From Rikenella microfusus (GTDB taxonomy: Bacteria > Bacteroidota > Bacteroidia > Bacteroidales > Tenuifilaceae): a stretch of DNA of 64,000 nucleotides. Positions within the stretch are counted from its first letter, which is position 1. Each line of letters starts with the position of its first letter. The stretch spans positions 1 to 64,000 of the forward strand of contig DYKO01000003.1 of assembly GCA_020722565.1 (NCBI GenBank), given 5' to 3'. Position numbers and translations under genes: made by a program. The notes under the pieces were generated by a model, which worked only from the letters and a program-made list of their open reading frames with translations, had not been told where the DNA came from and did no database searches. Below, one piece after another: positions 46,803-56,714 of this stretch.

Positions 46803-47459
46803 TTAAGTCAATCCATCATCAACAATATCATCTTCATTATTTAAATCGTTTTCTTCTGTTTCATCCCAGCTCCACTTGTATAACGGAGGGCCCTGGTTTC
46901 GATATACATAGGCTAATACTGCTCCAACTATGCCACCAAACAAATGGTACTCCCACGATATCTGGTAAAAAATCGGCAGAACACCCCATATTAATCCTCC
47001 GTAAAGAAATACAGTGAGAAGCGAAATTGCCATCAGGCTTGTATTTCGACGTATTACACCACTAAAAAAGATAAATGAAGCGATAGCATATATAATTCCG
47101 CTGCAACCAATATGGTAACTTGAACGTGCGCCCAACCAAACCATTAAGCCGCTAATTAACCAGCTTTCTATAATTATTTTATACCATAGATCCGAATAGA
47201 AATAAATTAAACCAATTATCAATATATATATTGATATCGAATTATTTATCAAATGATTAAAATCAGCATGAATTAGTGGTGCAAGAATAATACCAGTTAA
47301 GCCCGATAATTTTCGTGGCAGTATTCCTGCTGTAAAGTAGCTGTAACCATCGGCCAGTTCAACTAGCTTAACCAGCCACAGGATCAATATGAAAATTGAG
47401 GCAACTATAGCTGCTGCCTTAAATCTTGTTTTAGCATTAGCTATATCGGTGTTACTCAT
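46803..47459 (-). CDS. Rhomboid-family intramembrane protease
   Basis: Six-helix serine protease of 218 residues. The nucleophile is in HIGCSGIIYA (GxSG, Ser about 120) and the catalytic His in WEYHLFGGIVGA (about 172). 'HADFNHLINNSISIYI' matches the oxyanion-side H-x-x-x-N region. An acidic tail ends the protein. Start at ATG 47459, which overlaps the stop of the preceding gene by 8 bases (ATGAGTAA), so the two are coupled. It would cleave transmembrane helices of client proteins. Confidence 0.9.
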   Translation of the reverse strand: MSNTDIANAKTRFKAAAIVASIFILILWLVKLVELADGYSYFTAGILPRKLSGLTGIILAPLIHADFNHLINNSISIYILIIGLIYFYSDLWYKIIIESWLISGLMVWLGARSSYHIGCSGIIYAIASFIFFSGVIRRNTSLMAISLLTVFLYGGLIWGVLPIFYQISWEYHLFGGIVGAVLAYVYRNQGPPLYKWSWDETEENDLNNEDDIVDDGLT

Positions 47460-48477
47460 TCCTACAATTATCAATAATCTCCTTTTTGACTAATCGTTCA
47501 TTTGTAATGATATTGTAAAAATTGTCGATATATTTTATTACCGATAACTTATTCTTTTTATTTAAAAGAGTGTCGCTATATATTAGGTTATAAATATCTT
47601 CCTTTTTCGAAAGAAAAAAATCAATGGTTGTTTTAAACTCATCAGCGCTTCGGCAATTTCCACGATAGTAGCGCTCTGTTACATGATTTATAGGAATAAT
47701 ATCAGGTGGTTTTGTATAGGGGGGATCAACAAGTCCGCAAAAATCAAAGTCATAGGGAATAGGTATTAAAGAATAAAGTGAATCGGAATACACTAGTTTG
47801 ATGTTATGCAGCTTAGGAACCGACCAATCTGTATTACCAATCATGAATTGGGAAAAAGCCATTCTGTCAAGTAACATTCTATAAGTAGCGTTTTGAATTA
47901 TCCCCTGGGTTTTTATCTCTTTAACATTTAGTCTTTGCTCTAAATATCCTATTGGTTCAATGAAAAAGCTGTGGGTAATAAAATTTTTAAATTTCCCTGA
48001 GTTATCTATATAAATAACACGGGCTAATCGAACACGAAAACTATATTCAGTAAGTATATTGAATATGCGATAGGCTAAATACTCTTTAAAAAGATATTGC
48101 TCGTACCTTTTGTTGTTGAAACAAGGATTAACCAATTTGATTTTTCGAGATGTATTAAAAATTTCATCATTTGCATTAATTGGCTTTAACGACAAGGGCG
48201 GCAAGTTGCAATTTGTTTTATCACGCCGAAATATTCCACGAGTCTTTAATTTAACAGGAATAGAGTAAGATGTATCGGAATAAAAATAGAATAGTATTGA
48301 CTCGTGGTAATGCGCTGTTTTGGGGTTTACATCTCTGAAAAGGTTCTTAAGATTTGTTATTAACTCTATTTCGATGGGCTCATGAGAATCAAAAAGTTTT
48401 GATTGTGCCTCAACTTTAACTACAAATACAAGTGCTACAAGTAAGTATAAAATTAGGTTGAAAATAGCGTGTCTCAT
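47452..48477 (-). CDS. Exported CotH-like kinase candidate
   Basis: A 341-residue protein with a signal peptide (MRHAIFNLILYLLVALVFVV, cut near VEAQ). I start at ATG 48477, which overlaps the previous stop as ATGA. Motifs recall CotH/HipA/FAM20-type atypical kinases: a Lys in RKIKLVNPC plus a helix Glu in 'RYEQYLFKEYLAYRIFN' (ATP site), GNTDWS (catalytic Asp about 217), LHNIKLV (Asn about 225) and IPYDFDF (metal Asp about 243-245). CotH proteins phosphorylate secreted proteins in spores and effectors. No name can be given. Encoded between a phosphatase and a rhomboid protease. Confidence 0.65.
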   Translation of the reverse strand: MRHAIFNLILYLLVALVFVVKVEAQSKLFDSHEPIEIELITNLKNLFRDVNPKTAHYHESILFYFYSDTSYSIPVKLKTRGIFRRDKTNCNLPPLSLKPINANDEIFNTSRKIKLVNPCFNNKRYEQYLFKEYLAYRIFNILTEYSFRVRLARVIYIDNSGKFKNFITHSFFIEPIGYLEQRLNVKEIKTQGIIQNATYRMLLDRMAFSQFMIGNTDWSVPKLHNIKLVYSDSLYSLIPIPYDFDFCGLVDPPYTKPPDIIPINHVTERYYRGNCRSADEFKTTIDFFLSKKEDIYNLIYSDTLLNKKNKLSVIKYIDNFYNIITNERLVKKEIIDNCRNE

Positions 48478-50114
48478 TGTATAAGTAGTTTTGTGCCATC
48501 TATAAAACAACGCCAAAAATTGCCATTTGAATCAATAAGCAGCCCCTGAGGCTTTACTCCCTTTTTGGAAAAGGGAACATTTATTGGAAATAGTTTCCCC
48601 TCATATAGTGGCTCAATGGTATTTACCTCAGTATGCCCAATAACCATTGCTTTGACACCATATTTATTGAGGACAGCATTTATTTCCTGCTGATTAGCTC
48701 TTTTAATTGCGGGTAGCTCCATAAGGTAACCTCTATACCATAAAATTCCAATATCCGATATTATAGTCTCATATATGGATATGGCCTCATCAATATCAAA
48801 AGGTTCATAAGATTTTTGTGCATTTAGTGCTAGATGTAGTAGATTATTTATTCTACTTATAGGTATATTACTTTTTGAAAACTGCGGCGATATCCCAGCG
48901 TGAGTAAATAAAATGCTGTCAATGACAACAGCTCCTTTAAAACTACGAATTAAACTCCCAGGGAAAACGTCGCTTTTGAATAAATCAGCATAATCCATTC
49001 TGTTTCCTCTGGTGAGTATTTGGTATTTTTCATGCAAATATCTATAGTCTCTACCTAAAACCAATTGTTCATGGTTACCTAAAAGCAAATGCACATATCC
49101 ATTTGTTAACCTAGCCTGTCCCTTTAATTTATTTAATAACCATAGTACCTCTGTAACCTTTTCTCCCCTATCAACAATATCACCAATAAAAACTAAATGA
49201 CCGTCCCCGAAAATCCAGTTATTTCGAGAATCGATAATATTGTTTGACTTAAGCAACTTTACAAGGCTATCGTATTCACCATGAACATCGCCTACAGCAA
49301 AAATATTTTTGATTTTATTATAGTATTGTTTTTCTGTGATTATATTAGTTTTATTTAAATTAATACTATATGTTAGGGTATCGCATCCCAAAAAACCTTT
49401 AAATCTTACAAAGTCTTTAGATATCCTTTCAATTTTTTCATAAATGTACAAACGTGAGTTTAGGCTATCGTTTACCAGATAAAATATGCGTCCCTTACGT
49501 TTGGTAAGCCGCTCAAAATGTGGGCCATCGAAACAAGATGGATAAATGCCTTTGGAATAAGCAACCATGTAATCCTTTAGGATTTCTGCTGCCTGAATTT
49601 TTCCGTTGATTTCAGAAATTTCGAGTGAATTATAGTTTTGAAAATTTTTGAAATATGGATTTGCCCTATACCGCATAAGGATTTTAATTGTATTTAACGA
49701 GCCAAAACGAGCAGCTAAAATCAAAGGTGTGTTTCGTTGTAAATTGTACCCATCTACCTTTGCTCCATTTTTTAATAGCAAATCGGCAATGGTATCCCTA
49801 TCGTACATAGCGCATAAAATTATAGGGGTAATGGGACCCAATACTACATCAACATCAGCACCTTTATCAATCAAGTATTTAATGGTTTCGAGGTTGGAAT
49901 TGGTTATTGCAAGGGTCAGAAGGGTTTGAGAGTGATTAAAATATCGGTTTTTAATCCCCTCAGCAGTAATAAGGCTATCCAGTGTTTTGATATTGTTGCT
50001 TTTCAATATAGCAACTATTAAAGTGTCGTTGGTGTTTTGCGAATAAGACACCAGTTGCCATAGCAATAAAATCAGAAATTCAACAGTAAAAGAAATTTTT
50101 TTAAAAAGGTACAT
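48474..50114 (-). CDS. Exported ankyrin-repeat / PPP-type phosphatase fusion
   Basis: A 546-residue protein with a signal peptide (1-25). Ankyrin repeats cover about 30-185 ('NTPLILAARFGSLNTIKILM' is a textbook repeat). A linker of 80 residues precedes a metallophosphatase domain (about 270-530) with GDVHGEYD at 275-282, GDIVDRGE at 311-318, GNHEQ at 346-350 and a late FTHAGISPQF. These are the metal and catalytic residues of PPP phosphatases (PP1/PP2B/Shewanella-like). It may dephosphorylate exported proteins recognised by the ankyrin part. Coupled by ATGA to the CotH-like gene. Confidence 0.88.
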   Translation of the reverse strand: MYLFKKISFTVEFLILLLWQLVSYSQNTNDTLIVAILKSNNIKTLDSLITAEGIKNRYFNHSQTLLTLAITNSNLETIKYLIDKGADVDVVLGPITPIILCAMYDRDTIADLLLKNGAKVDGYNLQRNTPLILAARFGSLNTIKILMRYRANPYFKNFQNYNSLEISEINGKIQAAEILKDYMVAYSKGIYPSCFDGPHFERLTKRKGRIFYLVNDSLNSRLYIYEKIERISKDFVRFKGFLGCDTLTYSINLNKTNIITEKQYYNKIKNIFAVGDVHGEYDSLVKLLKSNNIIDSRNNWIFGDGHLVFIGDIVDRGEKVTEVLWLLNKLKGQARLTNGYVHLLLGNHEQLVLGRDYRYLHEKYQILTRGNRMDYADLFKSDVFPGSLIRSFKGAVVIDSILFTHAGISPQFSKSNIPISRINNLLHLALNAQKSYEPFDIDEAISIYETIISDIGILWYRGYLMELPAIKRANQQEINAVLNKYGVKAMVIGHTEVNTIEPLYEGKLFPINVPFSKKGVKPQGLLIDSNGNFWRCFIDGTKLLIQ

Positions 50115-50118
50115 TGGA

Positions 50119-52335
50119 TTAAATTTTTATGCCCCAAAGAAGAACATCGTCAATTTGTTCGTTTTTCTTCATCCACTGCAGGAATATATTTTCAAAGTAT
50201 GCACTTTTTTCATCCCCAATGAGTTTTGCCGAAAGTAGAAGATGTTCCCTAAACCTGGACCTCATGAATTTTTTATTATTATCACCACCCAACTGGTCGA
50301 AATAACCGTCTGTAGATAAATACAACCAGTCTCCGGGTTGTAGTTTTAATGATTTTACAGTAAAGTTCTTACTGCCTGATGTAATTTTTGATCCTAAGGT
50401 TACAAAATCAGACTTTAACTCTTCAACGTCGCCATTTCGTTGCAGGAACATAGGTATAAGTGTGCTGGTATATTCCAATTGATAGGTATCTTTATCAAAA
50501 ATGCACATGGCTATATCCATGCTATCCTTAAGAATCTGCTCGTGGGGTGACTTGCTTAATCGTCTGATTAGCTGATCATCAATAAAGGAAATAATATCAT
50601 CCGTTTTATACAAGAGCTGTTGATTAATTGCCTGGTTTATTAGATCGATACCTATAATGCTCATAAAAGCACCGGGTACGCCATGTCCAGTACAATCGGC
50701 TAAAGCAAAGTAAACCTTGTTACCCTTTGTCAAAAACCAGTAAAAATCGCCACTTACAATATCCTTCGGTCGGTTAAACACAAAGGTATCGGGAAAATTT
50801 AACTTAATTGACTCCATTTTAGGTTGAATCGATTCCTGAATTTTTTCGGCATACCGAATGCTATCAGTAATTTTTTCGATGTATCCTTCTATTATTTTAT
50901 AAGCATCCTCAAGATTTTTGTTCTTTTGCTCAATATAGTTTTTACTCTTTTCGATTTCAACTTTTTGCATTTCAATTACTTGATTTTTTTCTTCGAGCAT
51001 CACATTTTTGGCTTCAATCTCCTTTATTTGAGAAATAAGTATATCGTTTCTTCGTCTTTTAGCCCTAAATGCTAAATAAATAATAATTAACATCAATACA
51101 CTTAAGGCAAAACTAACAAGCAATGCATAAGTTTGGACTCTCTGTTTGGTTATAATGCGCTGCTTAAGCTCCTGCTCCTGAACCAACAACTTTATCTGGT
51201 TCTCCTTTTTTTCTGTTTCATATAATGTCTGAATGGTAGAAATATGTCGCGCGCTTTGGGCGTTAATGACGCTATCCTTATATTGCGACGATAAAACATA
51301 GTATTCTAAAGCTTTAGGGTAGTCTCCCAAACTTTTGTAATACTCCGAAAGGGCTTCGTTAACCTGCTGCAAATGTGATAAACTTTTGATCTCACTGGCA
51401 ATTCTAAAGCAATTGTTTATATTGTTGATAGCCCTTTGATATTGATGTAACTTTAATTCAGCCCAAGCCAAATTTATGTAACTATCTGCTATAAATTTTT
51501 TATCACCAAGTATCTTATTAATTTCTAAACTTTTTGTGAAATATTCATTTGCTTTTGCAAAGTTCCCCTCAAACAGTTCAATTTTTCCAAGGGCATTGTA
51601 GTTTATTGCTACTCCCTTTTGGCTGCTAATGTTAAAATTAACGTCAAGTGACTTTTGGTAGTACTCCCTTGCCTTAGAATAATTTCGTTTAAATTCGTAA
51701 ACCTCTCCTATGTTGTTATAGTTCATTGCCTGGCCAAGCAAGTTACTTTGCTTTTGGGAAAGAAATAAAGCTATCCTGAAATATTCCAAAGCCTCATTAG
51801 GTCGACCATTTAACGAGAATATATTTCCTAAGCCGTTACAGGCTACTGAAATGTTGAAGGTATCTTTAATCTCCTCTGCTAACTTAAGGGCACGTAAATG
51901 GTATTCTGATGCGTAGGCATGGTTATCAAGGCGCCGGTACACCACACCCAAATTATTTAATAATTTTGTTTGCTGCCATTTATCACCAACTTCTTTTGCA
52001 ATATTAAAGGCGTCGTTATGTAACTTTAAGGCCGATGTATACTGTGAAAGATTGCGGTACAGAATTCCCATTGAGTTATATATCTCCATTCTAAGATAGC
52101 TACTGTTCAAGTTCTCAGCAATCTTTTTGGCTTCAAGCAAATAATTTTCAGCGAGCACAGTATTGTGTTCTTGTGTTTCATAATAGTTGGCAAGATCTTT
52201 CAATATTAATATTCTTAAACTATCTCTAGGTTCCTGGTAAAGCTTAAGTAGCAAGGAATCTGCATTTTGAGCAATGGTAAAATATTGGCACGTAAATAGT
52301 AATGCAAATAGGAATAGTGTAAATCTAAACTTCAT
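50119..52335 (-). CDS. TPR sensor with SpoIIE-type serine phosphatase
   Basis: Membrane phosphatase of 738 residues. I start at ATG 52335 (MKFRFTLFLFALLF), which gives a signal peptide; a longer frame would run into the divergent gene. TPR repeats span about 35-370 ('ALEYFRIALFLSQKQSN' is one), a transmembrane helix is at about 400-420, then a coiled coil, then a PP2C/SpoIIE domain (about 490-735) with 'DIVSGDFYWF' and 'ALADCTGHGVPGAFMSIIG'. Usually it dephosphorylates anti-sigma antagonists. 4 bases ahead of the ankyrin-phosphatase gene. Confidence 0.92.
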   Translation of the reverse strand: MKFRFTLFLFALLFTCQYFTIAQNADSLLLKLYQEPRDSLRILILKDLANYYETQEHNTVLAENYLLEAKKIAENLNSSYLRMEIYNSMGILYRNLSQYTSALKLHNDAFNIAKEVGDKWQQTKLLNNLGVVYRRLDNHAYASEYHLRALKLAEEIKDTFNISVACNGLGNIFSLNGRPNEALEYFRIALFLSQKQSNLLGQAMNYNNIGEVYEFKRNYSKAREYYQKSLDVNFNISSQKGVAINYNALGKIELFEGNFAKANEYFTKSLEINKILGDKKFIADSYINLAWAELKLHQYQRAINNINNCFRIASEIKSLSHLQQVNEALSEYYKSLGDYPKALEYYVLSSQYKDSVINAQSARHISTIQTLYETEKKENQIKLLVQEQELKQRIITKQRVQTYALLVSFALSVLMLIIIYLAFRAKRRRNDILISQIKEIEAKNVMLEEKNQVIEMQKVEIEKSKNYIEQKNKNLEDAYKIIEGYIEKITDSIRYAEKIQESIQPKMESIKLNFPDTFVFNRPKDIVSGDFYWFLTKGNKVYFALADCTGHGVPGAFMSIIGIDLINQAINQQLLYKTDDIISFIDDQLIRRLSKSPHEQILKDSMDIAMCIFDKDTYQLEYTSTLIPMFLQRNGDVEELKSDFVTLGSKITSGSKNFTVKSLKLQPGDWLYLSTDGYFDQLGGDNNKKFMRSRFREHLLLSAKLIGDEKSAYFENIFLQWMKKNEQIDDVLLWGIKI

Positions 52336-52408
52336 ATGGGTGTTAATTTTAAGTTTACGAAAGTTAGCATATTTTCGCAAATAAATAATAGTCAAGGTGA
52401 AAATCATA

Positions 52409-54811
52409 ATGTTAACAAAAATGAAATGGTTTAGGTTTATTGCCCATGTTTTTCTGTGGATTATTGTCTCACTCACTGCAATTATTCTTTTAGGATCATC
52501 CATTCTTTTATTTTATCAGGATCAAGTGATTAGTATCATAAAATCGGAACTCAACCACCAATATCAGTTAAATATAAATTATGACTGGGTTTCGGTTAAC
52601 ACCCTACGTAGTTTTCCGCACTTTTCCTATTATTTTGAAAATTTCTCTGTTTCATTCATCAAGAATCAGAAGGTTGGCACAATTATTATGGCGGACGAAA
52701 TCGGAATTTCCATTCAACCCTTCAATTTGCTGATGAACCGAATTAGTATAGAAAGTTTTATGGCAAAGAATGCAATAGTCAACCTTAACCAAAAATTTTT
52801 GAATTCATTAATTAGCTCGGAAAAATCCAATACCGAACAGATGCTCTCAGTTTCCAGCTTCTTGCTTAATGATTATGAAATTTCATATGCAGATTCATTG
52901 GATAGCGAAGTTTTTTATGCTAAGGGTTCGAAAATGATTGTAAGGGCAAAATATTCACGCGACCAAATTACTCTTAAATCGAATTTGGCTTTGGAACATT
53001 TCAGAACTAAATCATTTATTTTAAAAAATCCTATAAAACTTCAAGTAGAAACTTCAAAAAACAATGATCAAATTTTCTATTCATACGAAATCTACATTAA
53101 ATCAATTATTTTAAATGGAATAGGAAAATACAATACCAATAATAGTTTATCGATAAATAGGTTTAAAACTAAACGTTTTAAATTAAAAGACCTTTTACTT
53201 TTGTTTGGAAATAAAGACCTGCCTGAAGTGATTGAAGGAAGATCTCTAATGGAAGGATATATAAGATTTTGCAAGGATTTTAGTTATATTGATACCTTAA
53301 TAATTAAGCATAGCACTCAAATGATTACAATAGAATATCAAAAAAATAAAATTCAAATACCTAATTTAGAAGGATTTACAGAGTTTACCCACAACCTTCA
53401 ACAGCATTTCAGCGTTTTTCAAAAATTTAATATTTCCTATTCAGGCCTATTGGCCGAAAACATGTATTTTAACATCAGGGGAATAGATCCTATCAGAATT
53501 CTTTCCAGGGGAAACCTAAAGGGCGAATACTCCATAAACAATAACAAAATCAAAATTAATTTTAACGGTCCATTTAAAGTATTTGCAGAGATATTGAACC
53601 ATTCATCCACTAACTCAGAACTTAAAATAATTAAGCTTTCTAGTAATCTCAATATTGCTTCAGAAAATAACTTATTCGACAACTCAACATTTTTCAGCGG
53701 TAAACTTAAAATTGATAATGATTTTGAGCTATCGGGTACTTTAACCAGCAAATTATCAAGGCTTAACATAATTATAAATCAACCTAATATTTTAGCAGTT
53801 ATAAATAAAAACGTTAATGCTTCACCATTAATTAATATTAAAGGCGATTATGTTGATTATGATGATATATTGGGTCTGTTGAGCAATGAACCACAATCGA
53901 AAGGAAAAAACGCAACTATTGAAAAGGCAAAACTTAACCTAAACATTAAAACTGTAGTATTCCGCAACCATAAATTTTCAAACTTTAGAGCCGATGGGCA
54001 TATTCAAGGTGATTCGGTAAGATTTTCGCTTTTTTCAGCCGATTGTTTTGGTGGAAATATATCGGGTCAGTTCCTAGGTATTAACAATACCTATAAAACC
54101 ACCCTTTGGTTGAGTACTTTAGATATTAATAAGGTTTTTCTTGAGTTTGGGGATTGGGGGCAATCCATTATAACACATCAAAATATTTCTGGAAAACTAA
54201 AAGGATTGGCTAACCTAAGTTTTAGTATTAATAATAATAGTGATATTAATTTAAGTAGCATTTTACTTAATTCAGATATTAAAATTGTTAATGGTAAATT
54301 AATAGGAATGAATAAAATTTCAAAACTTTCAAAGTGGCTAAATCTCAATCAGATAAAAGTTATTGAGTTCGACACGCTTAAAAACAAGATTATGATTGAG
54401 AATAATAAAATAATAATTCCTTCCATGGACATTAAATCGAACGTAATACTAATGAATGTTTCAGGTGTGCACACATTTTCGAATTTCTACGAATATACAA
54501 CTAGAATTAATGTAAGTAATCTTCTCCGAAAAAGGTTTTTTGTGGAAAGCGAAAATATACCCAGAAACACCTCAACCGATGGTTCAATTAATTTGTATTT
54601 AAAATTAACCGGCAAAGCTGGCAGCTATCAAATTGATTGGTTAAATCGAAAAACGTTTGAGCTTAACCAGTCAATAGTAAGCGAGATTACGCCCGATACT
54701 TTAAACGTTAAAAAAGATTCTGAGAAACCAAAGCCCGAAACGAGCACACAGCAGTTAGATAAAATACGAATTGAGTGGGATGAATTTAACGATACCCTTA
54801 AAACCGAATAA
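52409..54811 (+). CDS. AsmA-like inner-membrane protein
   Basis: An 800-residue protein with one N-terminal helix (about 5-33) and a long beta-rich periplasmic part. The end carries the AsmA C-terminal pattern 'NISGKLKGLANLSFSIN', 'LLNSDIKIVNGKLIGMNKI' and 'VSNLLRKRFF'. AsmA relatives form bridges for phospholipid transport to the outer membrane. Start chosen at ATG 52409 (or 52421); a GTG at 52397 is also in frame. Divergent from the TPR-phosphatase gene with short spacing. Co-transcribed with the kinase that follows 3 bases later. Confidence 0.88.
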   Translation: MLTKMKWFRFIAHVFLWIIVSLTAIILLGSSILLFYQDQVISIIKSELNHQYQLNINYDWVSVNTLRSFPHFSYYFENFSVSFIKNQKVGTIIMADEIGISIQPFNLLMNRISIESFMAKNAIVNLNQKFLNSLISSEKSNTEQMLSVSSFLLNDYEISYADSLDSEVFYAKGSKMIVRAKYSRDQITLKSNLALEHFRTKSFILKNPIKLQVETSKNNDQIFYSYEIYIKSIILNGIGKYNTNNSLSINRFKTKRFKLKDLLLLFGNKDLPEVIEGRSLMEGYIRFCKDFSYIDTLIIKHSTQMITIEYQKNKIQIPNLEGFTEFTHNLQQHFSVFQKFNISYSGLLAENMYFNIRGIDPIRILSRGNLKGEYSINNNKIKINFNGPFKVFAEILNHSSTNSELKIIKLSSNLNIASENNLFDNSTFFSGKLKIDNDFELSGTLTSKLSRLNIIINQPNILAVINKNVNASPLINIKGDYVDYDDILGLLSNEPQSKGKNATIEKAKLNLNIKTVVFRNHKFSNFRADGHIQGDSVRFSLFSADCFGGNISGQFLGINNTYKTTLWLSTLDINKVFLEFGDWGQSIITHQNISGKLKGLANLSFSINNNSDINLSSILLNSDIKIVNGKLIGMNKISKLSKWLNLNQIKVIEFDTLKNKIMIENNKIIIPSMDIKSNVILMNVSGVHTFSNFYEYTTRINVSNLLRKRFFVESENIPRNTSTDGSINLYLKLTGKAGSYQIDWLNRKTFELNQSIVSEITPDTLNVKKDSEKPKPETSTQQLDKIRIEWDEFNDTLKTE

Positions 54812-54814
54812 GCC

Positions 54815-55966
54815 ATGAGAATTTTATCGCCCCGCAACAAGTTTGCAATAATAATAATTTTTGCAGCCCTTACAGTTTCATCGCTTACAGCATATTTTAC
54901 TAATAAATTTGTTAAAGAACTTGCAGAAGAGGAACGATTTAAGATTGATTTGTGGGCAAATGCAGTAAAATATATATCTACTCAATCGGATTCTTGCCAG
55001 GATTTTTCTTTCATTTTTGATGTGATACAAAATAATAAGACCGTTCCTGTTATTCTTACCGACGAGATTGGCAAAGTTATAGGATACAGAAATATTGATA
55101 TTCAAAATATTAACGATACTATTTCTGTTAATAAAATAATAAACCGAATGAGAACCGAACATGAGCAGATTACAATTAATCTCCCCGACGGTTCAAAAAA
55201 TTATGTTTACTATTTTGATAGTACTACATTAAATAGAATATATTATTATCCATATATTCAATTATTTACAATATTTATTTTTATACTTATATCCTTCCTA
55301 TCGTACCGTCAAAGCCGAAAGTCAGAGCAAAATTTCATTTGGCTTGGTATGGCAAAGGAAACTGCACATCAACTGGGAACACCAACATCATCGCTTATTG
55401 CCTGTTCTATAATACTAAAGGAAAAATATGCCAATGATGAAATTGTATCGGAACTCAATAAAGATGTAATGCGAATAGAAACGATTACCAATAGATTTTC
55501 TCAAATTGGTACCCCTCCTCGTCTCCAAAGATTTGATGTCAAAACAATTATACAAGAATCTGTTAGCTATCAAAGTAAACGGAGCCCCTACTCTGTTTTA
55601 TTTACAATCGATATTCCCTATGAACACATTTTTGTTGAAGCAAACCAAACGCTGTTGATGTGGGTATTTGAAAATATTTACAAAAATGCTATTGATGCTA
55701 TGTCGGGCGAGGGAATCATAGCTATTGTGGCATTTTGCGATGCCAAAAGAGCATATATTGATATAAAAGATAACGGAAAAGGGATAGAAAAGTCTAAATT
55801 CAAGGATATTTTTCGAGCAGGATATAGCACAAAAGAACGTGGCTGGGGAATAGGATTAAGCCTTTCAAAGCGGATTGTTGAGATTTACCATAAGGGGAAA
55901 ATATTTGTGTTACGTTCAGAAATCGGTGCCGGTACAACCATCAGAATTATTTTACCACGTGCTTAG
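54815..55966 (+). CDS. Sensor histidine kinase
   Basis: Membrane kinase of 383 residues. Helices at about 10-30 and 145-165 frame a periplasmic sensor of about 110 residues. The phosphoacceptor box is [16 protein letters not shown], the HQLGTP variant common in Bacteroidota, so the His is followed by Gln instead of Glu. N box '[16 protein letters not shown]' and G box '[14 protein letters not shown]' complete the ATPase. No response regulator gene is adjacent; the partner must lie elsewhere. Its end overlaps yidD by 4 bases, convergent. Confidence 0.92.
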   Translation: MRILSPRNKFAIIIIFAALTVSSLTAYFTNKFVKELAEEERFKIDLWANAVKYISTQSDSCQDFSFIFDVIQNNKTVPVILTDEIGKVIGYRNIDIQNINDTISVNKIINRMRTEHEQITINLPDGSKNYVYYFDSTTLNRIYYYPYIQLFTIFIFILISFLSYRQSRKSEQNFIWLGMAKETAHQLGTPTSSLIACSIILKEKYANDEIVSELNKDVMRIETITNRFSQIGTPPRLQRFDVKTIIQESVSYQSKRSPYSVLFTIDIPYEHIFVEANQTLLMWVFENIYKNAIDAMSGEGIIAIVAFCDAKRAYIDIKDNGKGIEKSKFKDIFRAGYSTKERGWGIGLSLSKRIVEIYHKGKIFVLRSEIGAGTTIRIILPRA

Positions 55967-56211
55967 GGTACTGGATCATAGCCATGACCTCCCCATGGAT
56001 GACAACGTGATACCCGTTTTATCGATAGCCATAGACCCTTAAAAATCCCGTACTTCTTTAGTGCCTCAATTGAATATTGTGAACAGGTTGGGGTGTAACG
56101 ACAGCTATTAGGGAAATAGGGCGAAATAAAAATTTGATAAAATTGCACAAATAGTATAGGTATATACCCCAGGATTTTAGAAATTGATGCTAAAATTTTT
56201 GAACCATTCAT
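55963..56211 (-). CDS. yidD: Membrane protein insertion efficiency factor YidD
   Basis: Small inner-membrane-associated protein of 82 residues with the family core: '[21 protein letters not shown]' (the Cys-x-x-x-x-x-Cys pair) and '[14 protein letters not shown]'. It helps YidC insert proteins. 65 bases after rnpA, its usual neighbour; yidC is not in the window. Confidence 0.96.
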   Translation of the reverse strand: MNGSKILASISKILGYIPILFVQFYQIFISPYFPNSCRYTPTCSQYSIEALKKYGIFKGLWLSIKRVSRCHPWGGHGYDPVP

Positions 56212-56276
56212 TCTTACTTAATATTTTTTTATTTAACAAATTGAATCAATAAAAGTTTTTGTCTATAATAAAAGGG

Positions 56277-56687
56277 TTAACTACTTTCACTTTGTAGAGG
56301 GGTTTCTGAAACAATATGGTTAATCAGATTAACAACTGCTAGTTCTATTTGACTAAAAGGTAAAACATCAGAAGAAACATAAATAAAACAGAGTTTTACT
56401 TGTCTACCCTTAAATCTCAAATTATTAGTAATAGCTCCTTGGTTAATTCTGAATGCTTCCCGAAGCCTGCGCTTAATTAAATTTCGTTTAAAAGCCTTTT
56501 TTAGATTACGTTTGGGTACAATAAATAAAACCTTGTAAGGGGGTTCGATGGGGTTGCCATTGAGCTCTTCGTGTGTATAAATCTTATAAATCAATTTAAC
56601 AGGATACCGAAATTTACTTTTATCCGATTTAAGTAAGCTACTTATCTCGGATTCTAAGCGTAGAATGTTCTTTTTTCTTAGTAGCAT
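56277..56687 (-). CDS. rnpA: Ribonuclease P protein component
   Basis: Protein cofactor of RNase P that matures tRNA 5' ends, 136 residues. The RNA-binding motif is 'KAFKRNLIKRRLREAFR' (R-N-x-x-K-R-x-x-R-E). It is preceded by hemD and not by rpmH, the order common in Bacteroidota. No upstream ribosomal gene here. Confidence 0.95.
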   Translation of the reverse strand: MLLRKKNILRLESEISSLLKSDKSKFRYPVKLIYKIYTHEELNGNPIEPPYKVLFIVPKRNLKKAFKRNLIKRRLREAFRINQGAITNNLRFKGRQVKLCFIYVSSDVLPFSQIELAVVNLINHIVSETPLQSESS

Positions 56688-56714
56688 AGCAAAAAGGGGA
56701 TTTGGTTCTCCCCA

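Noticed and set aside
55956-55961. CACGTG at the end of the histidine kinase gene as parS
   Set aside because: Only the six-base core matches; arms TTTAC and CTTAG are not complementary.
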